Shown: positions 16,483 through 25,533 of the stretch, one piece after another
How positions within the stretch are numbered: the first letter of the stretch is position 1
Layout of the letters: every line of letters begins with the position of its first letter
Assembly: GCA_019637875.1 (NCBI GenBank)
Contig: JAHBUW010000012.1
Location: forward strand, 62,001 to 126,000
Length of the DNA: 64,000 nucleotides
Reading direction: 5' to 3'
Origin: Pseudobdellovibrionaceae bacterium
GTDB lineage: Bacteria; Bdellovibrionota; Bdellovibrionia; Bdellovibrionales; Bdellovibrionaceae
Position numbers and translations under genes: made by a program
The notes under the pieces: generated by a model
What the model saw: only the letters and a program-made list of their open reading frames with translations
Told to the model about the DNA's origin: nothing
Databases searched by the model: none

Positions 16483-18090
16483 TTAGTAATTGCAACCCAG
16501 GGCCGTGAGGGCCCGGGCGAGCTGGGGATCCTCTCCCGACTCGGAAGAAAGACGGGCCTGTACGCAGGCCGTCAGTTTTTGGAGCGCCTGAGGGCGTGGG
16601 GTAACCCACTTCTCGGGCGTTTTCTTTTCCAGGCGCAGCGCTTTGGGAAACAGATCAAATTCACGGGGCACCCACTCGTCGTCGCCAGGGGCGGCGTCGA
16701 CCGCGAGATCCGGAAAGATCCCTTCACCTTGGTTCGTGCGTCCGTTCGGCTGGTAGAAGAGTTGAACGGTGCGCGCTTCGACGGCTTCGCCGGGGGCTTC
16801 TGTGAAGGCGTTGAAGTCTTGGAGCGAGCCTTTGCCGAAGCTACGTTTGCCGACGACCCAGCCGGCGCCAAGATCTTGGACCGCGCCGGCCAGAAGCTCG
16901 GACGCGGAGGCGGAGGCCTCGTTGATCAAGACGACGAGGCCGCCCGTGTAGCGACGTTCGCCGGACGTGCGGTAGACCGTTTCCGCCGAGGTCGCGCCGG
17001 GCGCTTTCGCACGCACCGCCACCTGATCGGGTCCCGTGAAGAGCGACAGGATGCAGATCGCCTGATCGATGAAGCCGCCCGGATTGTCGCGTAGATCCAG
17101 CACGAAGTTCTTCGCGCCGTCCTCTTGCAAGTCATGCAATTGCAGATCGACTTCCGTGCAGAGTGAGAGATTCTGATCGCCGGTCGCGGCGAAGCGCTCG
17201 ATGCGCACGACGCCCGTCGCGCTGGCGGGCAAGAAACGGCTTTCGATGTTTTTCATGCGGAAGGGCCGACGCGTGACTTTGAAGATGAGCGGTTGTCCCG
17301 CGCGTTCGATTTTCAATGTGACGACGGAACCTTCGGGGCCGCGCAGGCGTTTCACGACCTCTTCCGAGGACAGATCGAAGCCGATCTTTTGACCGTCGAT
17401 CTCAAGTAAAAGGTCGCGGTCTTTCAGGCCCGCTTGGGCGCCGCCGCCACTCGCGATCACGCGCTGAAAGCGGTAGGCGCGGTTCGCGGGGTGCAAGGTC
17501 ACGCCGACGCCGATGAGGCCCGGATCGTTCGAACCTTGGAACTCTTCGAAGTCCTGATGGGTCATCAAAAAGGCGTGGGCGTCGCGCGACTTCAGCTGAC
17601 CGTCCAGCGCGGCCAGCACGATTTTGGACTCGGGCGTTCCGGTGGGCACGAGGGCCGCGACGCCGCGGATTTCCGCGCGGTAGTCGAAGGGGGGCGTTTT
17701 GCCGATGAGCGCTTTCACGCCCTCTTCCAGCGCTTGAAGTTTGCGGTCGCGGAGCTGGAGGGCCTCTTGATAGGTCGCGGGTTGAAGGCGCGTGATTTCG
17801 CGCGCGAGTTTCACGGGGCCGTAATCTTTCAGCAGCTCGTAGCGCGCCGACATTTCGGCTTCGCCGATGAGTTCACGACCATCGGGTACGAGTTTCAGGG
17901 CCGAGTTCAGGCCTTCCGCGCAGGTCATGGCGAGCTCGAAGTTGAACTCAAAACACTTCACGGGTTTGAAGTAGGTCTCGATGATGGTGAAGTTCAAACC
18001 GGGGTTGGGATCTTTCGCGGCGAGGTCCGCGAACACGGGATGCTGACAGGACGTGAACAGAAGGAGGACGACTTGAACCCAGAATTTCAT
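16483..18090 (-). CDS. S41-family C-terminal processing peptidase with PDZ domain
   Basis: The protein has 535 residues and an N-terminal signal, MKFWVQVVLLLFTSCQHPVFA, which may end in a lipidated Cys. A helical N-terminal region is followed by a PDZ domain (about residues 200-290; GVGVTLHPANRAYRFQRV, GLKDRDLLLEIDGQKIG). The tail-specific protease core then has LDLRDNPGGFIDQAICI, the serine motif VVLINEASASASELLAGAVQ and the lysine motif GKRSFGKGSLQ. These Ser-Lys proteases trim C-termini of envelope proteins in the periplasm. All catalytic elements are present. A second function in cell-wall remodelling is possible, as for Prc homologues. Confidence 0.92.
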   Translation of the reverse strand: MKFWVQVVLLLFTSCQHPVFADLAAKDPNPGLNFTIIETYFKPVKCFEFNFELAMTCAEGLNSALKLVPDGRELIGEAEMSARYELLKDYGPVKLAREITRLQPATYQEALQLRDRKLQALEEGVKALIGKTPPFDYRAEIRGVAALVPTGTPESKIVLAALDGQLKSRDAHAFLMTHQDFEEFQGSNDPGLIGVGVTLHPANRAYRFQRVIASGGGAQAGLKDRDLLLEIDGQKIGFDLSSEEVVKRLRGPEGSVVTLKIERAGQPLIFKVTRRPFRMKNIESRFLPASATGVVRIERFAATGDQNLSLCTEVDLQLHDLQEDGAKNFVLDLRDNPGGFIDQAICILSLFTGPDQVAVRAKAPGATSAETVYRTSGERRYTGGLVVLINEASASASELLAGAVQDLGAGWVVGKRSFGKGSLQDFNAFTEAPGEAVEARTVQLFYQPNGRTNQGEGIFPDLAVDAAPGDDEWVPREFDLFPKALRLEKKTPEKWVTPRPQALQKLTACVQARLSSESGEDPQLARALTALGCNY

Positions 18091-18181
18091 GGCTCCGGGA
18101 TCTAGCACAAAGGGCTTCGTGACGGGGAGGGGGCCCTCACCGCCATGTGCTTATTTCATGAGCGGAGAGGGGGCGAATCCC

Positions 18182-19165
18182 CTAGGTCCGCTTTAAAGCC
18201 TCGGCGATTTCGAGGGCCGCGTAGGTGAAGATGATCTCGGCGCCCGCCCGGCGGATCGAAATCAGCGACTCCATCATGATACGGGGGGCGTTGATCCAGC
18301 CCTTTTCGCCGCCGGCTTTGATCATCGCGTACTCGCCGCTGACCTGGTAGGCCGCGATGGGTAGATCCGAGGCCTCGCGCAGCTCGCGGATCACGTCCAG
18401 ATAAGCGAGCGCGGGTTTCACCATCAGAATATCCGCGCCTTCGGCCGCATCCAAACGGGCTTCGCGGCGAGCCTCGCGGCGGTTGCGCGCGTCCATCTGG
18501 TAGGTCTTCTTGTCGCCGAAGCTCGGCGCCGACGAGAGCGCGTCGCGGAACGGACCGTAGAACGACGAGGCGTACTTCGCGCAGTAAGACAGGATGCCGA
18601 CGTTCGTGAAACCCTTCTCGTCGAGTGCTGAGCGGATCGCGCCGATGCGGCCGTCCATCATGTCCGAGGGACAGACGAAGTCCGCGCCCGCTTCGGCGAG
18701 CGTGAGGGCCTGCTTCACCAGGACCGCGACGGTTTCGTCGTTCACGATCTGGCCGTCTTTGACGAGGCCGTCGTGTCCGTGGCTGGTGTAAGGGTCGAGC
18801 GCGACGTCGCAGAAGATCACGAGATCGGGGTATTCCTTCTTCAGCACGCGCACCGTTTCGGCGCACAGACCCTTCGGGTTGTAGGCCTGGCTGCCGCCGT
18901 CGTCTTTGAGCTTTTCGTCGATGACGGGGAAAAGGGCGATCCCCGGAATGCCGAGGTCGACCAGCCGGTCGCAGGTTTCAAACAAGGACTCGCGGCCCTC
19001 GCGGAAGATGCCGGGCATGGAGGGGATCGGAATACGCGCCTTCGGATCTTCGACGATGAAGACGGGAAGGACCAGGTTGCGCGCACCGAGGTCGGTCTCG
19101 TGGACCATCCGACGGATATTTTCAGTGCGTCGATTTCTGCGTGGCCGCTCGTTCATTTTCAGCAT
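18182..19165 (-). CDS. hemB: Porphobilinogen synthase (delta-aminolevulinate dehydratase)
   Basis: The protein has 327 residues. It condenses two 5-aminolevulinate molecules to porphobilinogen in the cytoplasm. Schiff-base lysines are visible as SYCAKYASSFYGPF (Lys197) and ILMVKPALAYLDV (Lys250). The substrate segment YQVSGEYAMI follows. The metal region reads FCDVALDPYTSHGHDG, the Asp/His form associated with Mg-dependent enzymes rather than the Cys-rich Zn type. The ATG at 19165 has GGAGGA upstream and lies 44 nt inside hemH, so the two are coupled. It is the last gene of the ten-gene heme operon. Placing an early-pathway enzyme last is notable. Confidence 0.97.
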   Translation of the reverse strand: MLKMNERPRRNRRTENIRRMVHETDLGARNLVLPVFIVEDPKARIPIPSMPGIFREGRESLFETCDRLVDLGIPGIALFPVIDEKLKDDGGSQAYNPKGLCAETVRVLKKEYPDLVIFCDVALDPYTSHGHDGLVKDGQIVNDETVAVLVKQALTLAEAGADFVCPSDMMDGRIGAIRSALDEKGFTNVGILSYCAKYASSFYGPFRDALSSAPSFGDKKTYQMDARNRREARREARLDAAEGADILMVKPALAYLDVIRELREASDLPIAAYQVSGEYAMIKAGGEKGWINAPRIMMESLISIRRAGAEIIFTYAALEIAEALKRT

Positions 19166-20258
19166 GCTGCAAGTCCTCCAGTTCGATCTCGACCTGTTCT
19201 TCGATTCGGTTCAATAAGTAGTTGTGCACTTTTTGGGTCCACTGCGCGTCCGCGTTCAGGCACGGGATGCGGTCGAAGACCTCTCCGCCCAGCGCGAGGA
19301 ATTTTTCGCGCAGGCCCATGTCGAGCTCCTCGAGCGTCTCCAGGCAGTCCACCGCGAAACCGGGCGCGAGCACCATCAGCTTCTTCACGCCTTTTTGCGC
19401 CAGCGCGGTGATCGTGGGATCCGTCGCGGGCGTCAGCCAGGGTTCGCGCGTGAGTTTCGACTGGAAGGTCACGTGCACGGGCACGTTCCGCCACTCGGGG
19501 AAACGGGCTTTCAATTTGCGCTCCAGCGCGCGCGAGGTTTCGTAGCACTGGCCGCGGTAACAGAGTTCATGCTGCAAGATCTTACACTCCGGCGTCTTCA
19601 CGCAATTCTCGCAGCGCGGATGCATTTTCGTCACGTGCCGGACCGGAATCGAATGGTAACTGAAAACGATGGCGTCGGGTTGCTCGAGCTTGCGATGTTC
19701 GGCGACCGAGTCCACGAGCGCGTCGATGTAGAAATCCAGATGGTAGTAATGCTGGACGAGCTTGACGCCCCGAAACGGCGAGCGGCGCAGTTTCTCTTTC
19801 AAGTTTTCGAAGCTCGTCAGCGTCGAGCTTTCCGCGTACTGCGGGTACATGGGCATGACCATGATGCGCTCGACCTTCTGTTTGCGCAGTTCCAAAAGCG
19901 CCTTCATCAGATCGGGTTCGCCGTAACGAAACGCCCAGACGATGGGAAGGTCCATCTGGCGGGTCAACGGCCCCTCTTGAAAATCCATCTTCAGATTTTT
20001 GACGAAGTCTTCGGTCAGGTATTTGAGCGGGCTTCCGCGCGAGGTCCAGATTTTCTTGTAAAGCGCGCCCGATTTCGGGGCGCGAAACGGCGCGATGATT
20101 CCGTACACGAGGAGCGCGCGGAAAAGCCACGGGCGGTCGATGACGAAGGGATCCATCAAGAACTCGATCAAGTAATTGCGGACATCTTTGGTTTCGGTGG
20201 TGCGCGGGGTCCCCAGATTGAGGATCAGTAGGCCCCAGCGGCTGGTTTGCAGGCTCAT
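19122..20258 (-). CDS. hemH: Ferrochelatase with internal cysteine cluster
   Basis: The protein has 378 residues and inserts Fe(II) into the porphyrin at the membrane surface. Landmarks are LLILNLGTPRTTE at the N-terminus, YAESSTLTSFENL, the catalytic histidine in FSYHSIPVRH (His202), and LAPGFAVDCLETLEEL with the second conserved Glu. Between residues 213 and 238 are five cysteines (CENC, PECK, LCYRGQC). An internal Cys-rich segment like this holds a [2Fe-2S] cluster in the class of ferrochelatase described from Myxococcus xanthus; cluster binding here is inference. The start at 20258 overlaps the hemG stop by 4 nt. Confidence 0.96.
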   Translation of the reverse strand: MSLQTSRWGLLILNLGTPRTTETKDVRNYLIEFLMDPFVIDRPWLFRALLVYGIIAPFRAPKSGALYKKIWTSRGSPLKYLTEDFVKNLKMDFQEGPLTRQMDLPIVWAFRYGEPDLMKALLELRKQKVERIMVMPMYPQYAESSTLTSFENLKEKLRRSPFRGVKLVQHYYHLDFYIDALVDSVAEHRKLEQPDAIVFSYHSIPVRHVTKMHPRCENCVKTPECKILQHELCYRGQCYETSRALERKLKARFPEWRNVPVHVTFQSKLTREPWLTPATDPTITALAQKGVKKLMVLAPGFAVDCLETLEELDMGLREKFLALGGEVFDRIPCLNADAQWTQKVHNYLLNRIEEQVEIELEDLQHAENERAATQKSTH

Positions 20259-21514
20259 CGGTTTTTTCCTTCGAACTGGTCGTCGACCCATTCGGTGATT
20301 CGGGTCAGCCCGATCCCCGCGACGTAGTTACCGACCAGACGGATCTTGCCCCAGTCCTTCTGGAACTCCGGCTGCACTTGGGCGAGCGCGAAGTCGTAGC
20401 GGGGAAGGCCCGCGGGCCATCTTTGGATTTCGACGTGCAGGGCGGGCAGGGCGCGGCCCGTATCGCGGGCGCGGGTCTCCTCGATCAGCTCGCGGATTTT
20501 CGCGTCCGGGGCCTGGGCGAGGTTTTCGCCCTTCATGATGTAAGTTTCCGAGCGGTGGGCTTCGCTGCGGCCTTTGAAGATGCGGTCGTTGAAGAGGACG
20601 CCCAAGACTTCGCCGCCGAGCTCGGGATGGTTCAGGTAACCGAAACCGTCACGGTCGCGGGCGTCGCGCGTGAAAAAGGCCGTGGCGGTGACGACCGGAA
20701 CCCGCGGAACCGCCGCGAGCGCCTGAGCCAGCTTGGGCTCCAGGTTTGCCGTCAGGGCGGCCGCCGCAGGCGAGGACAAGGCGATCCAGATTTTACGGAC
20801 GGCGGGATTCTTGTGAAATTCTTCGAGATCGGCGGGCGTCACGCGTTTTTGGATCAGTTGCGTTCCCGGATCTTCGTTGAGCCTTTCCACGAGCGCGCCG
20901 ATCAGCTGCCCCATACCACGCGGGAACGAGACGGTGCCTTTGATCCGGCCTTTGAGTTTTGCGCGGCGTTTGCGTTTCGCGAAGAAACGGCCCAGCACGA
21001 GCTGCGCGGACAGCTCTTCCGCCGGCAGGACGTAAATCCCGCGCGTGGCGGGACGAAGCAGTCGTTCGGTCGCGGCGTGACCGAGCACGCGCTCGCCCCA
21101 GTCGCGGACGCTCTCGTCCGCGCGCGGGGGCATTCGTCCAGAGACGAGACTCCACAAAATCCGCAGCGCCATGAGGACCGACTGCAAAATCGAAAGCGGC
21201 CAGCGTTGAAAGCCACGGGACGAGTGGATGAAACGGGCCTTGGATTCGTCGTTCGCTTTTAAGATCGGGATCTCGAGGTCTTTCGCCAACTCCACCAGAC
21301 TGGGATTCGCCAAAAAACCGTTGGCCGCGGTTTCGGTCGGACCGAAAACCGTTTGCCGCGTCTGGATCATGCCGCCGAACTGACCGGCTTCGTACAAACG
21401 CACCCACACCCCGGCCTGACGTAAACGCCAGGCGAGGTAAAGCCCGCTGAACCCGCCACCGATGATGACGTGGTGGGGTTCTTGGCCGTCGGGATGGCGT
21501 TTCAGTTCAAACAT
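20255..21514 (-). CDS. hemG: HemY-type protoporphyrinogen/coproporphyrinogen oxidase
   Basis: The protein has 419 residues and is an FAD enzyme that removes six electrons from the porphyrinogen ring. The N-terminus has the dinucleotide fold HHVIIGGGFSGLYLAWRLRQ, the acid-ended strand WVRLYEAGQFGGMI, and later RPATRGIYVLPAEELSAQL and FPRGMGQLIGALVERL. The C-terminus has IRLVGNYVAGIGLTRITEWV, the flavin-contact helix. This is the oxygen-dependent HemY (PgoX) family, not the flavodoxin-like HemG of E. coli; the symbol follows common operon use. The ATG at 21514 is 9 nt after the hemN stop. Together with ferrochelatase it implies a protoporphyrin or coproporphyrin route; no HemQ is seen in the window. 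Confidence 0.93.
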   Translation of the reverse strand: MFELKRHPDGQEPHHVIIGGGFSGLYLAWRLRQAGVWVRLYEAGQFGGMIQTRQTVFGPTETAANGFLANPSLVELAKDLEIPILKANDESKARFIHSSRGFQRWPLSILQSVLMALRILWSLVSGRMPPRADESVRDWGERVLGHAATERLLRPATRGIYVLPAEELSAQLVLGRFFAKRKRRAKLKGRIKGTVSFPRGMGQLIGALVERLNEDPGTQLIQKRVTPADLEEFHKNPAVRKIWIALSSPAAAALTANLEPKLAQALAAVPRVPVVTATAFFTRDARDRDGFGYLNHPELGGEVLGVLFNDRIFKGRSEAHRSETYIMKGENLAQAPDAKIRELIEETRARDTGRALPALHVEIQRWPAGLPRYDFALAQVQPEFQKDWGKIRLVGNYVAGIGLTRITEWVDDQFEGKNR

Positions 21515-21522
21515 GTCCGGCC

Positions 21523-22905
21523 TCAGATCGACGAAGAGAAAATACGGGTTTGGGGTTGCGCGCGGCGGAAACGCAGATCGAAACCCAGACACGCGTTTCG
21601 CAGAAACGGGCGGCCCGCGTCGGTGATCTTGAGTTCGTGCGCGTCGAGTTCGACCAAGTGATCGGTCAGCATCGGCGCCAGAAATTCGCGAAGATCTTTT
21701 TCCTGCTCGGGACCGGTCAGGCGCACGTGCCCTTGGGTCATGAGCTGCAGGATCTGCGCGCGGGCCGTGCGGTCCTCTTCGCTCAGGCGGTGGCCGCGGA
21801 AAATGGGAAGTCCCCCTTTGTCGACGAGCTGTTCGTACTTCGGCAGCACCTTCTCGTTTTGCGCGAACGCGGTCGGCGTTTCCGAGATGGAGCTCACGCC
21901 CAGGCCCAGCAGCACGTCGCTCGGCTGATCGCCGTAGCCCATGAAGTTCCGGTGAAGCGTTCCGTTCGTCAACGACTGCGCCAGCGAATCCGTCGGCAGC
22001 GCGAAGTGATCCATACCGATCTCGACGTAGCCCGCGTTTTTCAGCTCCGTGCGGGCGATTTCGTAGAGTTTACGTTTCGCTTCGCCCTTCGGCAGATCTT
22101 CGTCGCGGAAGAGTTTCTGCCCGGGCTTGATCCACGGAACGAGCGCGAACGAGTACAGCGCGATGCGATCGGGGCGAAGCTGCAGGGTCTTTTCGACCAT
22201 GACCCCGATGGTCTGTTCGGTTTGTTTCGGCAGTCCGTAGACCAGATCGAAGTTCAGTGAACGGAAACCGAGTTTACGTCCTTCGTTCACGACGGCTTCG
22301 GCCTGCTCGTAAGTTTGGTAGCGGTGGATGATGCGCTGGACTTCGGCGTCGAAGTCCTGCACGCCCAGGCTCAGCCGATCAAAGCCCAGCCGCCGCAGGA
22401 CCTGCAGCTGCGTGGGGCGCGTGCGGCGCGGATCGACCTCGATCGAACCTTCGAAGTTCGAGGTGCGGGTGAGGCCCTCGAGCATTCGGGTCAGCAGCGA
22501 CTCCATGTTTTCTTCGCTCAAAAAGGTCGGCGAGCCGCCGCCGAGGTGGATGTGCTTGAGCGGGCGCTCGCGAAACTCCGGAACCCGCTCCAGATAAGCC
22601 GCGCGCTCTTTCAAAAGTCGCTCGACGTAGGGGATTTCGGTTTTGTGGTTTTTCGTGATCGTCGTATTGCAACCGCAGAAGGTGCAAAGGGTTTCGCAGT
22701 ATGGGATGTGCAGGTAGAGCGACCACGCGGAATCCTTCGGGGTCAGGGCGTCCTTCAGGGACTTCACCCACTGCTCTTCGGTCGGCGTCTCGGACCAGTA
22801 GGGAACGGTGGGATAGCTCGTGTACCGGGGGGCCGGGACGTCGTACTTGCGAATCAGATCGGCCAGGGCCGGGGCACCCGCGGTGCGCGTGACGTCGCCG
22901 CTCAC
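21523..22905 (-). CDS. hemN: Oxygen-independent coproporphyrinogen III oxidase (radical SAM)
   Basis: The protein has 460 residues. It decarboxylates two propionates of coproporphyrinogen III using S-adenosylmethionine and a [4Fe-4S] cluster. The N-terminus has VPAPRYTSYPTVPYW, and the cluster motif LHIPYCETLCTFCGC has Cys70, Cys74, Cys77 and Cys79, followed by HIHLGGGSPTFLSEENM. The C-terminal HemN domain contains NFMGYGDQPSDVLLGLGVSS. This is the true HemN type rather than HemW. I place the start at a GTG (22905) that overlaps the hemE stop in GTGA; an ATG at 22995 would extend deep into hemE. Use of this enzyme allows heme synthesis without oxygen at this step. Confidence 0.95.
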   Translation of the reverse strand: MSGDVTRTAGAPALADLIRKYDVPAPRYTSYPTVPYWSETPTEEQWVKSLKDALTPKDSAWSLYLHIPYCETLCTFCGCNTTITKNHKTEIPYVERLLKERAAYLERVPEFRERPLKHIHLGGGSPTFLSEENMESLLTRMLEGLTRTSNFEGSIEVDPRRTRPTQLQVLRRLGFDRLSLGVQDFDAEVQRIIHRYQTYEQAEAVVNEGRKLGFRSLNFDLVYGLPKQTEQTIGVMVEKTLQLRPDRIALYSFALVPWIKPGQKLFRDEDLPKGEAKRKLYEIARTELKNAGYVEIGMDHFALPTDSLAQSLTNGTLHRNFMGYGDQPSDVLLGLGVSSISETPTAFAQNEKVLPKYEQLVDKGGLPIFRGHRLSEEDRTARAQILQLMTQGHVRLTGPEQEKDLREFLAPMLTDHLVELDAHELKITDAGRPFLRNACLGFDLRFRRAQPQTRIFSSSI

Positions 22906-23942
22906 GAGAAGACCTCGCGCACGCGCTTCACGAAAGTGCGGACGTTCTCTTCGGGGGTTTGCGGCAGAATCCCGTGACCCAAACCGCAGACCCAACCGCG
23001 GCGCTCTTCAGGCGTTAGACGTTGCAACGGCAGGACCCAGCTCCACAGCATGCGGTCAAAATCCGTCGGCGGCAGGAACAGCCATTCGGGATCGAAGTTC
23101 CCTTGGATGAAGTGCGCACGCGGATGCGCGGACGACGGGTCGTGCAGAATGTCGGTCAGCTCATGGCGGTGATCGAAGCCCAACCCCTTGAAGGACTTGG
23201 TCATCAAACATTTCGCGAGCGCCGACTCGGAGAGTTCTTTGGAGTAGTAACCGATCTTCCCGGGGAACGCGCGCGCCAGGCTTTCCGCCGGCTCCAGCGC
23301 CCAGGTCTGGAAGTAGTCGGGGGCGAGCTCGCCCGCTGCCGTGTCGAGGATCATCACGACCTCGGCGCCGCCTTCCAGTTGCAGGCGGATGTTCTCTTTC
23401 AAGAGCGGCATCAGGTGCTCGTAGAACTGCGGCAGGATTTGGTTCGCCAGGGTTTTGGCGACTTTCATGCCGCCCTTGTGGCTGCCCTGGGTCGCGTAGG
23501 TGAAGAGCGTGAAGGGGCCGCCGATGAAACCGATCAGGCTTTTGTCTTTCGGCAGGACCTTGCGGGTTTCGATCAGCGCTTCTTTCTGGAAGGCGAGCTG
23601 GTCCACGACGGTCAAAGGATCGTTCAGTTTCAAAAGTGATTCGTTCGTCAAAGGCATGCGCAGCTTCGGGCCGCCGGCGTCTTCGAAGTAAAGACCCATG
23701 CCGAGCGCGTCCAGCGGGAACAGGATATCCGAGAACAGGATCGCCAGATCGAAGTCGAAGTCCTGAATGGGACCCAGCGCGGTTTCGGCGGCGAGTTTCG
23801 GCGAACGGCACAGCTCGAGGAACGTGTGATTCTTGCGGAGCGCCTGGTAGTGACGATGGTAACGTCCCGCTTGGCGCATCATCCAGACGGGCGGCGTCGC
23901 TTGCGGGATCAGCTCGATGGCGTTTCGAAATTTGTCGTTCAT
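22902..23942 (-). CDS. hemE: Uroporphyrinogen decarboxylase
   Basis: The protein has 346 residues, the usual length. It decarboxylates the four acetate side chains of uroporphyrinogen III. The cofactor-free active site is visible in PPVWMMRQAGRYHRHYQALR (Arg23, Arg27), the downstream FSDILFPLDALGM aspartate segment, FIGGPFTLFTYATQG, and HFIQGNFDPEWL near the C-terminus. It follows the response-regulator gene with an ATGA overlap and precedes hemN with a GTGA overlap, so it is translated within the same coupled operon. Confidence 0.97.
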   Translation of the reverse strand: MNDKFRNAIELIPQATPPVWMMRQAGRYHRHYQALRKNHTFLELCRSPKLAAETALGPIQDFDFDLAILFSDILFPLDALGMGLYFEDAGGPKLRMPLTNESLLKLNDPLTVVDQLAFQKEALIETRKVLPKDKSLIGFIGGPFTLFTYATQGSHKGGMKVAKTLANQILPQFYEHLMPLLKENIRLQLEGGAEVVMILDTAAGELAPDYFQTWALEPAESLARAFPGKIGYYSKELSESALAKCLMTKSFKGLGFDHRHELTDILHDPSSAHPRAHFIQGNFDPEWLFLPPTDFDRMLWSWVLPLQRLTPEERRGWVCGLGHGILPQTPEENVRTFVKRVREVFS

Positions 23943-24628
23943 GTCGTTTCCTCGTTTAGATTTTTAACCCACTGATAACCCACGCCGCGAACCGAACGGA
24001 CGATCTGGCCTTCGTCGTCGCGGATCGTTTGACGGATCCGCACGATGGCGTTGTCGATCGTGCGCTGGGTGGGGAAGTTGTCGTGCCCCCAGACCTGATC
24101 CAGGATCTCGTCGCGGTGGACGGGCTTGGGCGAATGTTCGATCAGCATTTGCAGGACGCGGAAGTCCTTCGGCGCGAAGAAGGTGATGCCGCCGGATTCG
24201 TCGGTGAAACACATCCGCTCGAGATCCAGCTGGCCCGATGGAAGCTCGATCACCTTGGGCGCGGCTTTGCCGGAGTGGAACTCCATCATGTGGTTGATGC
24301 GCAGAAGCAGCTCGCGGAAGTGAAAGGGCTTCGGGATGAACTCTTCGCTGCCGAGCTCGTAAGCCTCAAGACGGTTTTCGGCGGTATTCTGCGCGGTCAT
24401 GATGATCAAAGGGCGTCCGCGACGTTTCACTTCCATCGCGAGATCAAAACCCGAACCGTCCGGCAGCCCCAGATCCAGAATCGCCAGATCGTATTCGCCC
24501 GCGAGGAGCGGCTTCGCTTCGGCGAGACTGCGCGCCCAGTGGACTTCGAAATTTTCTTTCTTCAGACGTTCGCTGAGGGTTTGGCCCAGCGAAGGATCGT
24601 CTTCGGTCAGCACGATCTTCAGACTCAT
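23939..24628 (-). CDS. OmpR/PhoB-type response regulator inside the heme operon
   Basis: The protein has 229 residues. The receiver domain has acidic pocket LTEDDPS, phosphoacceptor Asp52 in LAILDLGLPDGSG, and the conserved Thr/Lys pair in IIMTAQNTAENR and EEFIPKPFHFREL. The C-terminal winged helix has RVLQMLIEHSPKPVHRDEIL, RTIDNAIVRIRQTI and VRGVGYQWV. It is a DNA-binding transcription factor whose kinase is encoded immediately upstream with a 4-nt overlap. Its place between hemL and hemE suggests that it controls the heme operon itself, an intracellular porphyrin or heme response, or a target that needs to match heme supply. This is inference. Confidence 0.94.
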   Translation of the reverse strand: MSLKIVLTEDDPSLGQTLSERLKKENFEVHWARSLAEAKPLLAGEYDLAILDLGLPDGSGFDLAMEVKRRGRPLIIMTAQNTAENRLEAYELGSEEFIPKPFHFRELLLRINHMMEFHSGKAAPKVIELPSGQLDLERMCFTDESGGITFFAPKDFRVLQMLIEHSPKPVHRDEILDQVWGHDNFPTQRTIDNAIVRIRQTIRDDEGQIVRSVRGVGYQWVKNLNEETT

Positions 24629-25533
24629 CGCGCACCCCCGGCTTTGGCTTTCGGCAGCACGACTTCACCGGGCAGGATCACTTCGACCTGAAAGCCGGGG
24701 CCGTCGTCGACGAAACGGATTTCGCCGTCGATCTGATGCAGCAGCTGCGCCGCGAGCGACAGGCCCAGGCCCGATCCGCCCGTGGGGCCTTGCGGAGTGA
24801 AGAGCTGGCCGAGCTTCGTGCGGTCGCCCGCGAAGCCTTTACCGTCATCCGAGATCTCGAGTTTGACGTGATCGGGGCCGTTCGCGCCCGGCGTGATCCG
24901 AAAGGCGCCCGCGTCCCCGTGCACGACCGCGTTCTGCATCAGGTTCTTGAGCACGGATTCCAGGATGCGGATGTCGGCGCGCAGCTTGGCGTCGCTTTTC
25001 AAAGTGATCTGGAGCGGGAACTGCGGTTGCAAGGTCGAGATCACGCTGGCGAGGCTGAGCTCCTGCACGAAGATGCTTTGGCCCGCGCCGCGCGCGAGGA
25101 AAAGCGAATTCTCCAGTTGAACTTCCAGGCGCCCCAGGTCTTCGAGGAGCTGCACCGCTGGCCGGCCCAGGTCGCTCGATTTGAAGTCGCTCAGGATGTT
25201 TTCGGTTTGCAGCTTCAAGCGCGAAAGCGAGGTCTTCAGCTCGTGACTGAAGGTCGCGAAGAATTTCTGGATCTGGAAGGCCCGGGCGCGCTCTTGCAGG
25301 ATCAGGGCGAAGAGGGCCGCGCCGCCGATGAGCAGCGACAGGATGAGCGTCAGCATCTCCCAGAAGATCATGCGGTGATGGCGCGCGAGTTCATCCACGC
25401 CGAGCGCGCTGCCGCTTTCAACGCGGTCGAAGAACGACAGATTGAAAATCAAAATCCAGACCGCGAGCGCCGTGGTGAAGCCCAGCCAAAGAATCGCTAG
25501 GAAAAGGCGCGCGTCGCGGGTCCTCAGTTTCAC
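24625..25533 (-). CDS. Membrane histidine kinase inside the heme operon
   Basis: The protein has 302 residues. Two membrane helices (about residues 10-31 and 58-80) flank a very short periplasmic loop of about 25 residues. Signal input is therefore more likely within the membrane or cytoplasm than by a large extracytoplasmic sensor. The kinase core follows directly without HAMP or PAS: phosphoacceptor His97 in FFATFSHELKTSLSRLK, N box LKNLMQNAVVHG, G1 DDGKGFAGD, and G2 GGSGLGLSLAAQLL. The GTG start overlaps the hemL stop in GTGA. The signal may be heme, a porphyrin or redox state; nothing in the sequence decides this. Confidence 0.92.
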   Translation of the reverse strand: MKLRTRDARLFLAILWLGFTTALAVWILIFNLSFFDRVESGSALGVDELARHHRMIFWEMLTLILSLLIGGAALFALILQERARAFQIQKFFATFSHELKTSLSRLKLQTENILSDFKSSDLGRPAVQLLEDLGRLEVQLENSLFLARGAGQSIFVQELSLASVISTLQPQFPLQITLKSDAKLRADIRILESVLKNLMQNAVVHGDAGAFRITPGANGPDHVKLEISDDGKGFAGDRTKLGQLFTPQGPTGGSGLGLSLAAQLLHQIDGEIRFVDDGPGFQVEVILPGEVVLPKAKAGGAR

